Shown here one piece after another: positions 8,741 to 17,163 of a stretch of DNA of 50,406 nucleotides (the stretch's first letter is position 1; each line of letters starts with the position of its first letter). The notes beneath the pieces were generated by a model, which was given only the letters and a program-made list of their open reading frames with translations, ran no database searches and had not been told where the DNA came from. The stretch comes from Promethearchaeota archaeon. GTDB taxonomy: Archaea; Asgardarchaeota; Lokiarchaeia; Sigyniarchaeales; SOKP01. The DNA lies in assembly GCA_019058015.1 (NCBI GenBank), contig JAHLWH010000066.1:1-50406 (forward strand), given 5' to 3'. Position numbers and translations under genes: made by a program.

Positions 8741-9041
8741 TTCAAAGCTATAAATTATAATATGAACATTGCATTATGTAATGAGCGATTAGATGCTGAA
8801 GGGTTTAAAATATGAAGCAAATATCTATTTTTAAAGCTGGGTTTAGAAACTTTATTTTGTATCTTTAACTTCAAAACATTTAATCCCTCATATCTCAAAG
8901 TATTCCAAATAATCTGTGTAATTTTTAAGTTAAAACGAAAAAAATAGTTAAAATTGATTATAGGATTAGAAATATCTCTTTGATAATAATAATCATACCT
9001 GTTTTATTACTGGTCATTTAGACTGTAAGCTTTTCAAACGA
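8741..9041. other. intergenic stretch with a second gene-tail remnant
   Basis: 301 AT-rich bases between the Lrp gene and the broken methyltransferase. The only coding signal is the tail-like frame at 8762-8815. Nothing else was recognised. Confidence 0.4.
8762..8815 (+). pseudogene. C-terminal remnant, copy 2 (ALCNERLDAEGFK tail)
   Basis: A 17-codon frame starting at an ATG and matching the tail of the frame at 7336-7488: ALCNExLxAEGxK followed by one residue and a stop. About 35 of 46 surrounding bases agree as well. It lies in frame with, and 21 bases after, the stop of the Lrp gene. Too short to be read as a gene with confidence; a leftover of the same parent as copy 1 is more likely. 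Confidence 0.35.
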
Positions 9042-9707
9042 TCATAAAAAAACATTATAAGTAATTATCCAAAAATATGTTAAAAACTCAATTTTAAGAT
9101 TTTTAACTCTTTTCCCAAGAATTTCCTCAAATGCTTGCCTTGTTGGAAAATTCTTTAATATTTCGTATTCCCGTCCATCTTGTAACTTTCTTATTTGATA
9201 TGTGTTCCCATCATTATCAATTCGACATATTGGAATACTGCTTCCCGCTATATGACAATTGTCTATAAAGATAACAAGAGCACCTGGTTGAAGCTGGGAA
9301 TGAAATACATTGATAAAATCGCTCAATTTAGATACTAATATATGAGACCACTATGAAAACGCAAATCCAGCTGTAAAATTACCTCGAATTTTTTTCAAAG
9401 AATAGGAATCATCTTGGATAAAGGTTACTTTTTTCAATTTAATTAGCTTATTTTTTGCAATTTTAAGAACTTCATTATTTATATCAGTAGCAGTAATAGA
9501 TTTAGCAACGGAGCTAATAATTTTAGTCCAATAACCTGTTCCACATGCTATTTCAAGCACATGATGTTCATTGAGTAAATTCTTGAGTAGAATGCGAATT
9601 GTTTTTAAGTCAGTTTGTCGTTCAGGTCTTTCATAGGTCAAATCATATTCATTTGCTCGATCGGCATACTTTTCATATGAATCTTTTCTTGATAAATACT
9701 CACCATA
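9042..9707 (-). pseudogene. broken class I SAM methyltransferase (in-frame TAG, lost start)
   Basis: Read through one stop, this frame gives a complete small methyltransferase: DSYEKYADRANEYD and YERPERQTDL at the N-terminus, motif I LEIACGTGYWTKII, ATDINNEVL (acidic motif II), then WSHI, PGALVIFIDN, GNTYQIRKL and KNFPT toward the C-terminus. Two lesions are visible. The TAG at 9351-9353 sits between FAFS and WSHI, where relatives have a second Trp, so a single TGG-to-TAG change explains it. The N-terminal segment upstream of the TTG at 9641 is in frame but preceded by a TGA with no start codon. The 5' part overlaps the 3' end of the acyl-CoA synthetase gene in another frame, which suggests a deletion joined the two. 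Confidence 0.75.
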
Positions 9708-10966
9708 TCATATATTGTTGGAGCTATACAGATTAACTTTTTATTCATATTCATTTTCGCTTTCTTAATCATATTGATGAAATCCTCACTAAAATTATGA
9801 GGCCTGATAAAAACAATAGTAGAAAAATTTGGATCACTATCAAGAGCTATAAGTGCTTTATAAAATACATCGTATACCGTTCCGCTTCCACCTAAATCAA
9901 GAGGATTGCGAATTATTGTATTTACTTCTGGTAAAAATTGGCTCAACCTTTCCTGTGTCTTAAAAGCTAGTTTTGGCACATTGATATTATATTTTTCCAT
10001 TATATCCGTTGTTTCGATTGAAATACCTCCACCAAGAGTAAGTATGCCCACATTCCTATTTTCGGGTAAATTTAAAAAATGAAAACCCATAGCTAATGTA
10101 ATTAATTCAATAGCACTGCCCACCAGACAAGCTCCTGTTTGTTTTGGTATAGCTTTCCAAATTTTCTTAGAGCCTGCTAATCCTCCTGTATGGGAAAAAA
10201 CGGCTTCTTTAGCAGATTCTCCAAATCCTACCTTCCATAAAATTACGGGTTTTCCTTTTAATGATAATTCTTTAACAACCTTTAAAAATTCTTGACCAAT
10301 TTTCTTATTTTTAATATTTTCTAAATAAAGTCCAATAATCTTCGTCTCATCATCGTTAATGAAATACTTTAAAAAATCTACAAAATTTAAATCTACTTGA
10401 TTGCCGATTGATATAACTTTACTCGAATACGTTCCATAAACGTATGCTCCCATATTAGATAAATAAATTGCTAATCCTCCTGACTGACAGATCAATCCCA
10501 AATTCCCAGATTTGGTTGTTTGAAATCTATTTATGGCTAATTTGCTTTTAGGAACATAGATTCCCAAGCAATTCGGCCCTAAAAATCTAATATTGTACTT
10601 TCTTGCAATTCTTATAAGTTCTTGTTCAAGTTCTGGTTTATTAATTTCAGAAAATCCTGATGAAAATATAGTTACAAATGGAATGTTCTTTTTTCCTACT
10701 TCTTCTAATATACTAGGGCATAACCTCGCAGGAACAGCGATAATAACATAATCGATTGGTTGACTATCTGGAATCTCTAAAATTGAGCTGTAAATTTTAA
10801 ATCCTTTTAATTTTTGCCCCTTCAAACGAGGATTAAAAAGAAAAATTGGTTTATCAAAATTGATTTTCATAAGAACGTTTAGGAAATATCCACCACCGAA
10901 ATCTTCATTATTAACTCCTATTATCCCAACAGCTCTAGGAAAGAATAATCTATCAAAATCTTTCAA
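9638..10966 (-). CDS. ADP-forming acyl-CoA synthetase, alpha-type subunit, 3'-truncated
   Basis: 442 residues with the CoA-binding Rossmann domain (RAVGIIGVN near 11; IIAVPARLCP; LGPNCLGIY near 129-137) and the succinyl-CoA-ligase-like domains (GLICQSGGLAI near 157-167; ISIGNQVDL). His259 in FSHTGGLAG is the phosphorylated His of ACD enzymes. The family makes ATP from acyl-CoA or activates acids with ATP, together with an ATP-grasp beta subunit, which is not present here. The last roughly 20 codons read through DNA that encodes a methyltransferase in another frame, and the usual C-terminal PTxQRAAxxxxxLxxY segment is missing, so the 3' end looks lost. It may still be expressed, or be a young pseudogene. 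Confidence 0.7.
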   Translation of the reverse strand: MKDFDRLFFPRAVGIIGVNNEDFGGGYFLNVLMKINFDKPIFLFNPRLKGQKLKGFKIYSSILEIPDSQPIDYVIIAVPARLCPSILEEVGKKNIPFVTIFSSGFSEINKPELEQELIRIARKYNIRFLGPNCLGIYVPKSKLAINRFQTTKSGNLGLICQSGGLAIYLSNMGAYVYGTYSSKVISIGNQVDLNFVDFLKYFINDDETKIIGLYLENIKNKKIGQEFLKVVKELSLKGKPVILWKVGFGESAKEAVFSHTGGLAGSKKIWKAIPKQTGACLVGSAIELITLAMGFHFLNLPENRNVGILTLGGGISIETTDIMEKYNINVPKLAFKTQERLSQFLPEVNTIIRNPLDLGGSGTVYDVFYKALIALDSDPNFSTIVFIRPHNFSEDFINMIKKAKMNMNKKLICIAPTIYDMVSIYQEKIHMKSMPIEQMNMI

Positions 10967-11170
10967 TATTCAATTAAAAAAAATAGTTAATAGAAAATAA
11001 CTCTTTCTTTTTTAAATTTTTAATAATAATGTCTAATAATGCGATAAGTATTATCAGAGTACAAGTATTTGGTGTTAACTAATTCTCCGAATAAAATTAA
11101 AAAAACCCAATATGAAATAATTTTATTTCACATAAAAATATTAATAAAGATTTTATCTATAATAATGAAT

Positions 11171-11656
11171 ATGTCTTCATCAACTACTCCACCCCCACCC
11201 CCACCTCGACGTAATATGAGATTGATCTCCTTAACAGAAATATACGAATCACAAGGAATAGACCTAACTCAAATTTTTTCAATTCAAGACATATTGGAAC
11301 AAGGACGTCTTCGATATGTTAGAGAATATAATAAGCTTTCAGAAAAAGAAAAGAATTATTTTCAAGAGTTCTTGGAATTAGGCTCGATTTGCCCAATTTG
11401 TAAATCAAAGAACCATGAAAGTTTTTTAAAGCGATTTTATTTTAGTAAAAATCAGAGAAATATAACCATAAAAAATATGTTGTTAAAAATAATGGAACAA
11501 ACAAAAGGTATGAGTTATAAGTTATCACTTGGAATTCCATGCTGTAAATGTTATAGAAAAGTTTTCAATGTAAATAGAAATAACTTAAACGGACAAGCAC
11601 GAAGAATTGAATTGAGGAATGGATTAATACGAATATTGGAAAGAAGAAACAGATAA
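11171..11656 (+). CDS. proline-tailed Cys-rich protein, paralogue 2 (unknown function)
   Basis: 161 residues, paralogous to the protein at 6717-7247. The N-terminus is MSSSTT followed by six prolines and RR; the core has GSICPICKSKNH and GIPCCKCYRKVF, with the same spacing between them, and the helical EYNKLSEKEK and LKIMEQ segments also match. The C-terminus is Arg-rich. The frame opens 34 codons earlier, but the ATG at 11171 gives the same MSS(P)n start as its sister, so it was chosen. It sits between the two minus-strand acyl-CoA synthetase-like genes. No function can be assigned; a zinc-stabilised adaptor with a proline-rich tail is a guess from composition. Confidence 0.65.
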   Translation: MSSSTTPPPPPPRRNMRLISLTEIYESQGIDLTQIFSIQDILEQGRLRYVREYNKLSEKEKNYFQEFLELGSICPICKSKNHESFLKRFYFSKNQRNITIKNMLLKIMEQTKGMSYKLSLGIPCCKCYRKVFNVNRNNLNGQARRIELRNGLIRILERRNR

Positions 11657-11718
11657 TTAGTCTTTATATTAAATGATTCTTAGACCTAAAAAATACAATT
11701 TGAATGCTTTAATGAGAA

Positions 11719-13212
11719 TTATTTTAAAATATCAATAAATCGTTTCCTATATTTTTTTATTTTTTGACCATATTCATATAATGCTAAATAAGATTTTGCT
11801 GCCCTTTGAATTGTCGGATATATTAAAAAATCATTTTCTTTAAGCATTTTATAGAATATTTGCCGATCCTCATCAGGATATTCATGTAAAATAATTATAA
11901 GGATTTTATTAAGAGAATGCACATAATCCTTAATTCTAATTAAATTTTTAAAATAGCCTTGGAACCATTGTCCGCCAAATTTTCCGGGTGTATCAGTTTC
12001 TATTATTACCAAATCTATGTTTTCTGAAATGGCAACCTTAGAGATTTCATAAAATGCATCAATATAAGTAATCCACGGTAAATCTAAGGGATTTGAATAA
12101 GAACCTATCTTTATTGGATAAATTTCCATCAATTTTTCTTTTATTTTCCCTTCAAATAGCGGCATATTTAAACCTAATTTGGTTAAGCTATCTGTAGCAA
12201 GAATCCCGAATCCTCCAGACCATAAAATCACCAAAGTATTTTTTCCCTTAGGAAATGTGAGTTCCTTATTCAATTTTTCATGATTTCTCTTATCACTAAA
12301 AAAATGATTGAACATGTAAGCATAATCAATCATTTGTTCTAAGGATGTTTCTACCTCAATTGTTGGTGTTTGTTTAATAATAGCATCCCAAATATTCTGT
12401 TTTGTTGCTATTGACCCTGTATGACTTAAAACGGCTGTCTTAGAACGTTTTGTTGTCCCTCCATTCATAAATAATACGGGTTTTTTCATATGTTTTAGAA
12501 CACTGAATAACTTCTTTCCTTCTTCCCTGTGAAATCTTGAGAATCCTTCGAAATATACGCAAATAATCTCTGTTTCTTCATCCTGATTGTAATATTCTAA
12601 AATATCAGATATTTGCAAATCTACACAATTTCCTATACTAGCGCCTTTAGAAAATTTAAGACCATATCTTAAAAAACCAAATTTTATGAGTTTAGTATGT
12701 AGATCACCTGAATGGAAAACACTTGCGATATTACCACTTTCAATTGGGAATAAAAAATGATAAGCATTATGACCCTTAGGGCAATAAACACCCATACAGT
12801 TGGGACCAATTGCTCGCGTATTTATTTCCTTATTATCTAAAATTTCTTTTATTTCTTCTTCGATTTGACTTCCAATTTCATCAGATTCACCTGTCCCAGC
12901 TGTAAATATGTGGAAAAAATTAACCTTTTTAATACTTAAAATTTTTTTAATAGTCGGAACAAGTATCTCTCTCCTAACTGCTAATATAAAAAGATCAATC
13001 GTGTCTGCAGGAACTTCTTCAATTGTTTTATAACACTTAATATCATAAATTTCTGTTTCTGTAGGAGAAATTAAATAGAGATTATCAGTTTTAAATCCCT
13101 GTTTTTTAAAACCTTTTATAAAGTAACTTAATTTATATTTTGCTTCAAAAATAGCAATATTTCGTGGTTTGAACAATAAATCTAGTGAATTCAGATCTTT
13201 ATTATTCATCAA
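11719..13212 (-). CDS. ADP-forming acyl-CoA synthetase alpha-like protein (divergent)
   Basis: 497 residues with the same architecture as the gene at 9638-10966: CoA-binding domain (LFKPRNIAIFE, AIGPNCMGVYCP near 134-145), ligase-CoA domains, and His264 in LSHTGSIATKQNIW at the position phosphorylated in ACD enzymes. The full C-terminus is present (YPTIQRAAKSYLALYEYG). The usual SQSG of the CoA-site strand reads FHSGD near 166-170, so the substrate or the activity may differ. No ATP-grasp beta subunit is nearby; these alpha-like proteins may pair with one encoded elsewhere or act differently. Together with the truncated copy it frames the plus-strand Cys-rich paralogue. Confidence 0.75.
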   Translation of the reverse strand: MMNNKDLNSLDLLFKPRNIAIFEAKYKLSYFIKGFKKQGFKTDNLYLISPTETEIYDIKCYKTIEEVPADTIDLFILAVRREILVPTIKKILSIKKVNFFHIFTAGTGESDEIGSQIEEEIKEILDNKEINTRAIGPNCMGVYCPKGHNAYHFLFPIESGNIASVFHSGDLHTKLIKFGFLRYGLKFSKGASIGNCVDLQISDILEYYNQDEETEIICVYFEGFSRFHREEGKKLFSVLKHMKKPVLFMNGGTTKRSKTAVLSHTGSIATKQNIWDAIIKQTPTIEVETSLEQMIDYAYMFNHFFSDKRNHEKLNKELTFPKGKNTLVILWSGGFGILATDSLTKLGLNMPLFEGKIKEKLMEIYPIKIGSYSNPLDLPWITYIDAFYEISKVAISENIDLVIIETDTPGKFGGQWFQGYFKNLIRIKDYVHSLNKILIIILHEYPDEDRQIFYKMLKENDFLIYPTIQRAAKSYLALYEYGQKIKKYRKRFIDILK

Positions 13213-13383
13213 TATTCTAATATGGAAATAAAGTAAAAAAAATAACTTTTATTCTTTAAAAATAATTTTTTACTTAAATTTTGTTAAATCTAACTGTCTT
13301 ATTTTTTTGATTATTCAAATTAATAAAATGTGTGTCTCTCAAAATCATTAATAACGTAAAATTAACAGATTCCGGAAAAAACC

Positions 13384-13407
13384 CGAATTCTATGCCCTAT
13401 AGAATCG
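13384..13407. other. hairpin with ATTCTAT/ATAGAAT stem
   Basis: ATTCTAT at 13387-13393 pairs with ATAGAAT at 13399-13405 around a GCCCT loop, and flanking CG bases can extend the stem past a one-base bulge. It lies in a gene-free region. A structured RNA, a terminator or chance are all possible. Confidence 0.3.
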
Positions 13408-13472
13408 AATCGACGTATTTAAATTGCGGACAATCTTGACGTTTTTTAAAAACCAATATGATGTGTTTGGAT

Positions 13473-13488
13473 AATCTCATGCGAGATT
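13473..13488. other. hairpin AATCTC-ATGC-GAGATT
   Basis: A perfect 6-base inverted repeat with a 4-base loop, 65 bases after the first hairpin. Together the two could form a small structured RNA, but no family was recognised. Confidence 0.25.
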
Positions 13489-13563
13489 CAACCCAAATTT
13501 ATACTTTTTTTCTCTCAATTACCTTAAATCTCATTTTTTTTTACTTACAGATGTAAAATACCA

Positions 13564-13611
13564 GTCTATGTCCATGTCTAAGTCAATGTCTTAGTCTAAG
13601 TACAAGTAAGG
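13564..13611. repeat. degenerate hexamer tandem repeat (consensus GTCTAA)
   Basis: Eight successive 6-base units, each starting with GT: GTCTAT, GTCCAT, GTCTAA, GTCAAT, GTCTTA, GTCTAA, GTACAA, GTAAGG. The period holds over 48 bases while single bases drift, as expected for an old slipped-strand array. No coding frame runs through it. Confidence 0.7.
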
Positions 13612-13792
13612 GTTTGTTCGACAAAGACGCCTAATAATTAGATATTTAGAATGAGAATATATATCGAATAGGTTGTATGTATAAAAAAAAGAGAGATTTC
13701 TCGACAAAAAAAGTGGAAATTTAGCCAATTAAAAAGGGATTACCATAAATTGATGCATTACTCATCTGGAACTTAATCTTGAGAAAAAAAAT

Positions 13793-14608
13793 TTAAACAG
13801 GAATATCTCTTTTGTTAAAAATTACTATTGAGGCAATAACCATAACCACAGAATATCCAGATAGTATTAAGAAATCTCTTAGAACATTTTCATAACTATG
13901 GCTAACTAAAATTCTTGCGGGATCATAGTAAAAAAATAGGCTAATTCGCTTTATTTCTTGAATATCTTCTTCGAAATAACCGTAAAAATACCCCACTATA
14001 AAAAACAAAACCATCATCCCAAAAGCTAAACTAGTTGCTCTCTTTCTATTCAAGAAGACTGAAAAAAAGAATGCAGTCGTGGTTAAAGAAACAACAAACA
14101 AAAAAGCCCAAGTTAATGCCCAAAAGAGTTCTGAATAATCTATCTCTTGATCTTGAAGATTTGGTGAGATTTCAAACATTATAAAGGTTACAATTCCAAT
14201 GAAAAGTAAAACTAATAGAATAGAAAAAATAAATCTCATATATCTCCCAAGAATAAATTCCCTTCGTTTCAAAGGTTTGCTTAGAACTAGGTCTATTGTC
14301 TTATTCTCTATAGTAGTTGGTATATCTTGTCCCGCCTTTAAGATAAAATAAATTCCAAGCCAAAGCCAAATCATTGAAAGAAATTCAACTGTATAAAGTC
14401 CTCCAATTGTTCCTAAATCAAATGCTGATCCTACAATGTTCTTGATTATATCTGGATATGCGTCTATAATTTCTTCAAAACCCGCAAAGAGTTCGGGATC
14501 AAAAATTGCTATAATCATTATTACAAACAGACTCATAAAAAGAGATAGTATAAATGTAGCTTTAAAGCTCTTTTTGATTTCAATTTTTGCGATAGTAAAT
14601 AATTTCAT
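13793..14608 (-). CDS. ABC-2 type transporter permease
   Basis: A 271-residue membrane protein with about six predicted helices (near 15-38, 83-105, 125-147, 165-190, 195-213 and 243-263) and the charged stretch DLVLSKPLKRREFILGRY between the second and third, typical of ABC-2 permeases of the NatB/DrrB/BcrB kind. Its ATG at 14608 overlaps the stop of the ATPase gene (TAATG), and a strong GGAGGAGA ribosome site sits inside the end of the ATPase gene, so the two are translationally coupled. The pair would make a homodimeric exporter. Cargo (ion, drug or lipid) cannot be told. Confidence 0.85.
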   Translation of the reverse strand: MKLFTIAKIEIKKSFKATFILSLFMSLFVIMIIAIFDPELFAGFEEIIDAYPDIIKNIVGSAFDLGTIGGLYTVEFLSMIWLWLGIYFILKAGQDIPTTIENKTIDLVLSKPLKRREFILGRYMRFIFSILLVLLFIGIVTFIMFEISPNLQDQEIDYSELFWALTWAFLFVVSLTTTAFFFSVFLNRKRATSLAFGMMVLFFIVGYFYGYFEEDIQEIKRISLFFYYDPARILVSHSYENVLRDFLILSGYSVVMVIASIVIFNKRDIPV

Positions 14609-15564
14609 TATCTCTCCTCCTCTGGATTGTCAATTTCATAATATTTCATAAAGATATCCTCGAGACTTGAATTATTAATATTGAAATCTTTTATATATTC
14701 CCCAGCCCATTGCATTTCACTAATATCATGCAGTAAATTTCTTTTTTTCTCTGGAGTAATCAAAAATTCAATGCGATTGACACTCTGTGATTTAACTGAT
14801 GCACTAGGAAACTGAGATTCTAGATATTGTACAAATTCCATCAATCCAGCATTTGATGTGAATTCTAGTTGAAAACTTTTCAATCCTTTCTGCTTTAGTT
14901 CGGAAATTTTTGAAATCTCCACGATTTTGCCATTGCGAATAATAGCAACTCGATTGCAGAATTTCTCGACTTCTGAAAGGAGGTGCGAGCATATAAAAAC
15001 TGTACAGCTAGTTTTTTCTTGCCTTTCTCTTATAATCTCAAAGAATTCTGATTGAATTAACGGATCCAGTCCAGCTGTTGGTTCATCTAAAATTAGTATA
15101 TCAAAATCTCCCATCAATGATGTAAGTATTCCCACCTTTTGTCTGTTGCCCTTGCTTAATTCTTGGATTGGACGACTTACATCTAACTTTAATCGTTCGG
15201 CGATATTTTTAATCTCATCCAAGTTAAAAGAAATATCATAAAGCTTACTTAAATATTTACAAATTTGAATAGCATTAAATTCAGGTTCTAAACCAAGCTC
15301 ACCCGGAATATAACCAATATGATTACGATAAGCTGTGTCTTTATTAGGGTTGATTTTTTCCCCTAAAATTGCAATTTCTCCCTTAACACCTCTCAAAAGT
15401 CCTAATATAGACCTAATAGTGGTGGTTTTTCCCGATCCATTCGGTCCAAGAAACCCGAATCTTTCTCCTTTTAATATACTAAATGAAATATCATCTACCG
15501 CTTTAACTACTTTCTTTTTAGTTTTATAATATTTCACTAAATTTTTAACTTGAATTACTTCCAT
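14608..15564 (-). CDS. ABC transporter ATP-binding protein
   Basis: A 318-residue ABC ATPase. Walker A is GPNGSGKTTT near 39-48, the Q-loop region follows GYIPGELGLEP, the signature reads LSKGNRQKVG (a common variant of LSGGQ), Walker B is ILILDEPTAGLDP, and the H-loop His is in CSHLLSEVEKF. The C-terminal extension of about 90 residues (FQLEFTSNAG onward) is typical of BcrA/DrrA/NatA subfamily ATPases. It is first in a two-gene operon with the permease. The start at 15564 faces the divergent hydroxyacyl-CoA dehydrogenase gene across about 144 AT-rich bases that must hold both promoters. Confidence 0.9.
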   Translation of the reverse strand: MEVIQVKNLVKYYKTKKKVVKAVDDISFSILKGERFGFLGPNGSGKTTTIRSILGLLRGVKGEIAILGEKINPNKDTAYRNHIGYIPGELGLEPEFNAIQICKYLSKLYDISFNLDEIKNIAERLKLDVSRPIQELSKGNRQKVGILTSLMGDFDILILDEPTAGLDPLIQSEFFEIIRERQEKTSCTVFICSHLLSEVEKFCNRVAIIRNGKIVEISKISELKQKGLKSFQLEFTSNAGLMEFVQYLESQFPSASVKSQSVNRIEFLITPEKKRNLLHDISEMQWAGEYIKDFNINNSSLEDIFMKYYEIDNPEEER

Positions 15565-15708
15565 GTTATTGAATTTAGTTGATTGTAATATATTAATAAA
15601 TGAGCTTTTTTTTTTTGTATTCGAGAAAAAGTTAAAAATAATCTGAATTAAACAATAAATTATTTAATAAAATTAAATATTCTTAACTACATTAATTGTG
15701 AGGAAAGT

Positions 15709-16656
15709 ATGAATTATAAGGAAATAAAACGAGTTTTAGTGGTAGGGGCAGGCACAATGGGTCATTCCATTGCACAAGTATTTGCTCAACATGGAATTGA
15801 AGTTGATCTGGTTGATATAAAACAATCAACATTAGAACATGCTCTTAACTTAATAAAATCAAATTTGGAAATATTAGCAGAATTTGGACGAGTGTTAAAT
15901 GATGAGATTTCGGAAATTATTGAAAGAATTCATCCCTCAACCAATCTCATAACTGCCGCTCAAAATGCGGATTATGTTATAGAAGCAGTGAACGAAAATC
16001 CGGATATAAAGAAGACAGTTTTTTCACTATTAGATAAAAATTGCTCTGAAGATATAGTATTGGCAAGTAATACTTCAGGACTAGATATTTTTAGCATTGT
16101 AGAGGTTAAAAAACCTGAAAGATTAGTAATTCACCATTGGTTTTGTCCACCCCATATAATTCCATTAGTTGAAATAGTGCCAGGACCTAAAACACCTCCA
16201 GAACTGATTTCTTTCTCGGTTAAATTAATGGAAAGCCTTGGTAAAAAGCCAATTGTATTGAAAAAATTTACGCAATTATTTATTATCAATCGAATTCAAG
16301 GTGTTTTAAATCTCCAAGTTTATGAGATGATAGCAAAAGGCTGGATAACTCCCGAAGAAATTGATCTCGCAGTGAAAACTAGCTTGGGTATTCGATTACC
16401 AATTGTAGGTTTAGTTCAGACTCAAGATTTTACAGGACTTGATTTAATTCTTGATGTTCAAAAAAATATGCGTATGAATCGTAGATATCCTCAAGTGGAG
16501 AATTTAGTAAAGCAAGGACGTCTTGGTATTAAAACTAGCAAGGGTTTCTATAATTATGAAGGACGGAATGAAGAAGAAGTACTTAAAAAGAGAGATAGAC
16601 AATATTTAAAAATGCTAGATTTTCTTGAAAAAATAAACGCCTTTGAACCGGTTTAG
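15709..16656 (+). CDS. 3-hydroxyacyl-CoA dehydrogenase
   Basis: A 315-residue NAD-dependent dehydrogenase. The Rossmann motif VVGAGTMGHSIAQVFAQHG lies near 10-29, EAVNENPDIKK and SNTSGLDI follow, and the catalytic His/Glu pair lies in HHWFCPPHIIPLVEIVPGP near 141-159. The C-terminal 3HCDH domain has NRIQGVLNLQVYEM and ends with GRLGIKTSKGFYNY. It oxidises L-3-hydroxyacyl-CoA in beta-oxidation, or works in reverse in butyrate-type metabolism; with the thiolase further on, fatty-acid or short-chain acyl-CoA turnover is likely. The GAGGAAAG ribosome site 5 bases before ATG supports the start. It lacks a fused enoyl-CoA hydratase domain. Confidence 0.88.
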   Translation: MNYKEIKRVLVVGAGTMGHSIAQVFAQHGIEVDLVDIKQSTLEHALNLIKSNLEILAEFGRVLNDEISEIIERIHPSTNLITAAQNADYVIEAVNENPDIKKTVFSLLDKNCSEDIVLASNTSGLDIFSIVEVKKPERLVIHHWFCPPHIIPLVEIVPGPKTPPELISFSVKLMESLGKKPIVLKKFTQLFIINRIQGVLNLQVYEMIAKGWITPEEIDLAVKTSLGIRLPIVGLVQTQDFTGLDLILDVQKNMRMNRRYPQVENLVKQGRLGIKTSKGFYNYEGRNEEEVLKKRDRQYLKMLDFLEKINAFEPV

Positions 16657-16662
16657 TAATTT

Positions 16663-17148
16663 TTAATCCTTTATTTCATCAAGAAACACATATTTCTTAT
16701 CCAAAAAGAATTTGGTAAGATAACCAATACTTAGCGCAATAATAAAACTAATCTCAAGTGGTGTTCCAAAGAAATTAGTAAAAATAAATTGAATTCCAAT
16801 ATTTTCTATAGTCGTTAGAATTGCAAACAAGAAATATTTTATGAATTGTTGGGATGTTTCTTTAATCTCCATGCTTTTCTTCTTAAACACATAAAATTTA
16901 TCCAAGAAAAATTTAATAATATAAGTAATTCCAACGGCTATTATTGAACCTACGAATTCAGGCATATTGTATGGATCTGTTGAGCAATAAAACGTTTGAA
17001 TTAAATTAATTTCACTGAAATTCGCACAAATAAATGGTGCTAACCATATCTGATTAATTTTTTGGATTAAATAATTAAGACCAATCATTAGAGCGGCAAA
17101 AATAAAATAATATAACATTTGTTTTTTAATTTCATTTTCTTCTTCCAT
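16663..17148 (-). CDS. GtrA-like membrane protein
   Basis: 161 residues with four predicted transmembrane helices (near 12-30, 65-85, 103-122 and 132-150). Each half ends with a near-identical motif, KFFLDKFYVF and KFFLDKKYVF, corresponding to the NRxWVF-type motif closing the helix pairs of GtrA proteins. GtrA-family proteins are linked to translocation of polyprenyl-linked sugars across membranes. AGAGGA five bases before ATG supports the start. It is last in a three-gene operon with the zinc-ribbon membrane protein and the EMC3-like insertase. A role in surface-glycan export is an inference from the family. Confidence 0.75.
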   Translation of the reverse strand: MEEENEIKKQMLYYFIFAALMIGLNYLIQKINQIWLAPFICANFSEINLIQTFYCSTDPYNMPEFVGSIIAVGITYIIKFFLDKFYVFKKKSMEIKETSQQFIKYFLFAILTTIENIGIQFIFTNFFGTPLEISFIIALSIGYLTKFFLDKKYVFLDEIKD

Positions 17149-17163
17149 AAAAATCCTCTCTTT

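Larger units (their letters stand above)
13213..13792. other. 580-base non-coding stretch with repeats and hairpins
   Basis: No credible reading frame was found on either strand. It holds two hairpins (around 13384-13407 and 13473-13488) and a degenerate hexamer tandem repeat (13564-13611), listed separately. The A-run at 13782-13789 is a T-run on the minus strand just after the ABC permease stop and may end that transcript. Confidence 0.5.

Noticed and set aside
9351..9353. In-frame TAG as a pyrrolysine codon
   Set aside because: The aligned residue in relatives is Trp, one base from TAG, and the gene also lost its start. No pyl genes are in the window.
13564..13611. Telomere-like repeat
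   Set aside because: The units drift too much and the array is internal with genes on both sides; archaeal chromosomes are normally circular.
13213..13792. tRNA or CRISPR array
   Set aside because: No cloverleaf, and the repeat unit is six bases without spacers.
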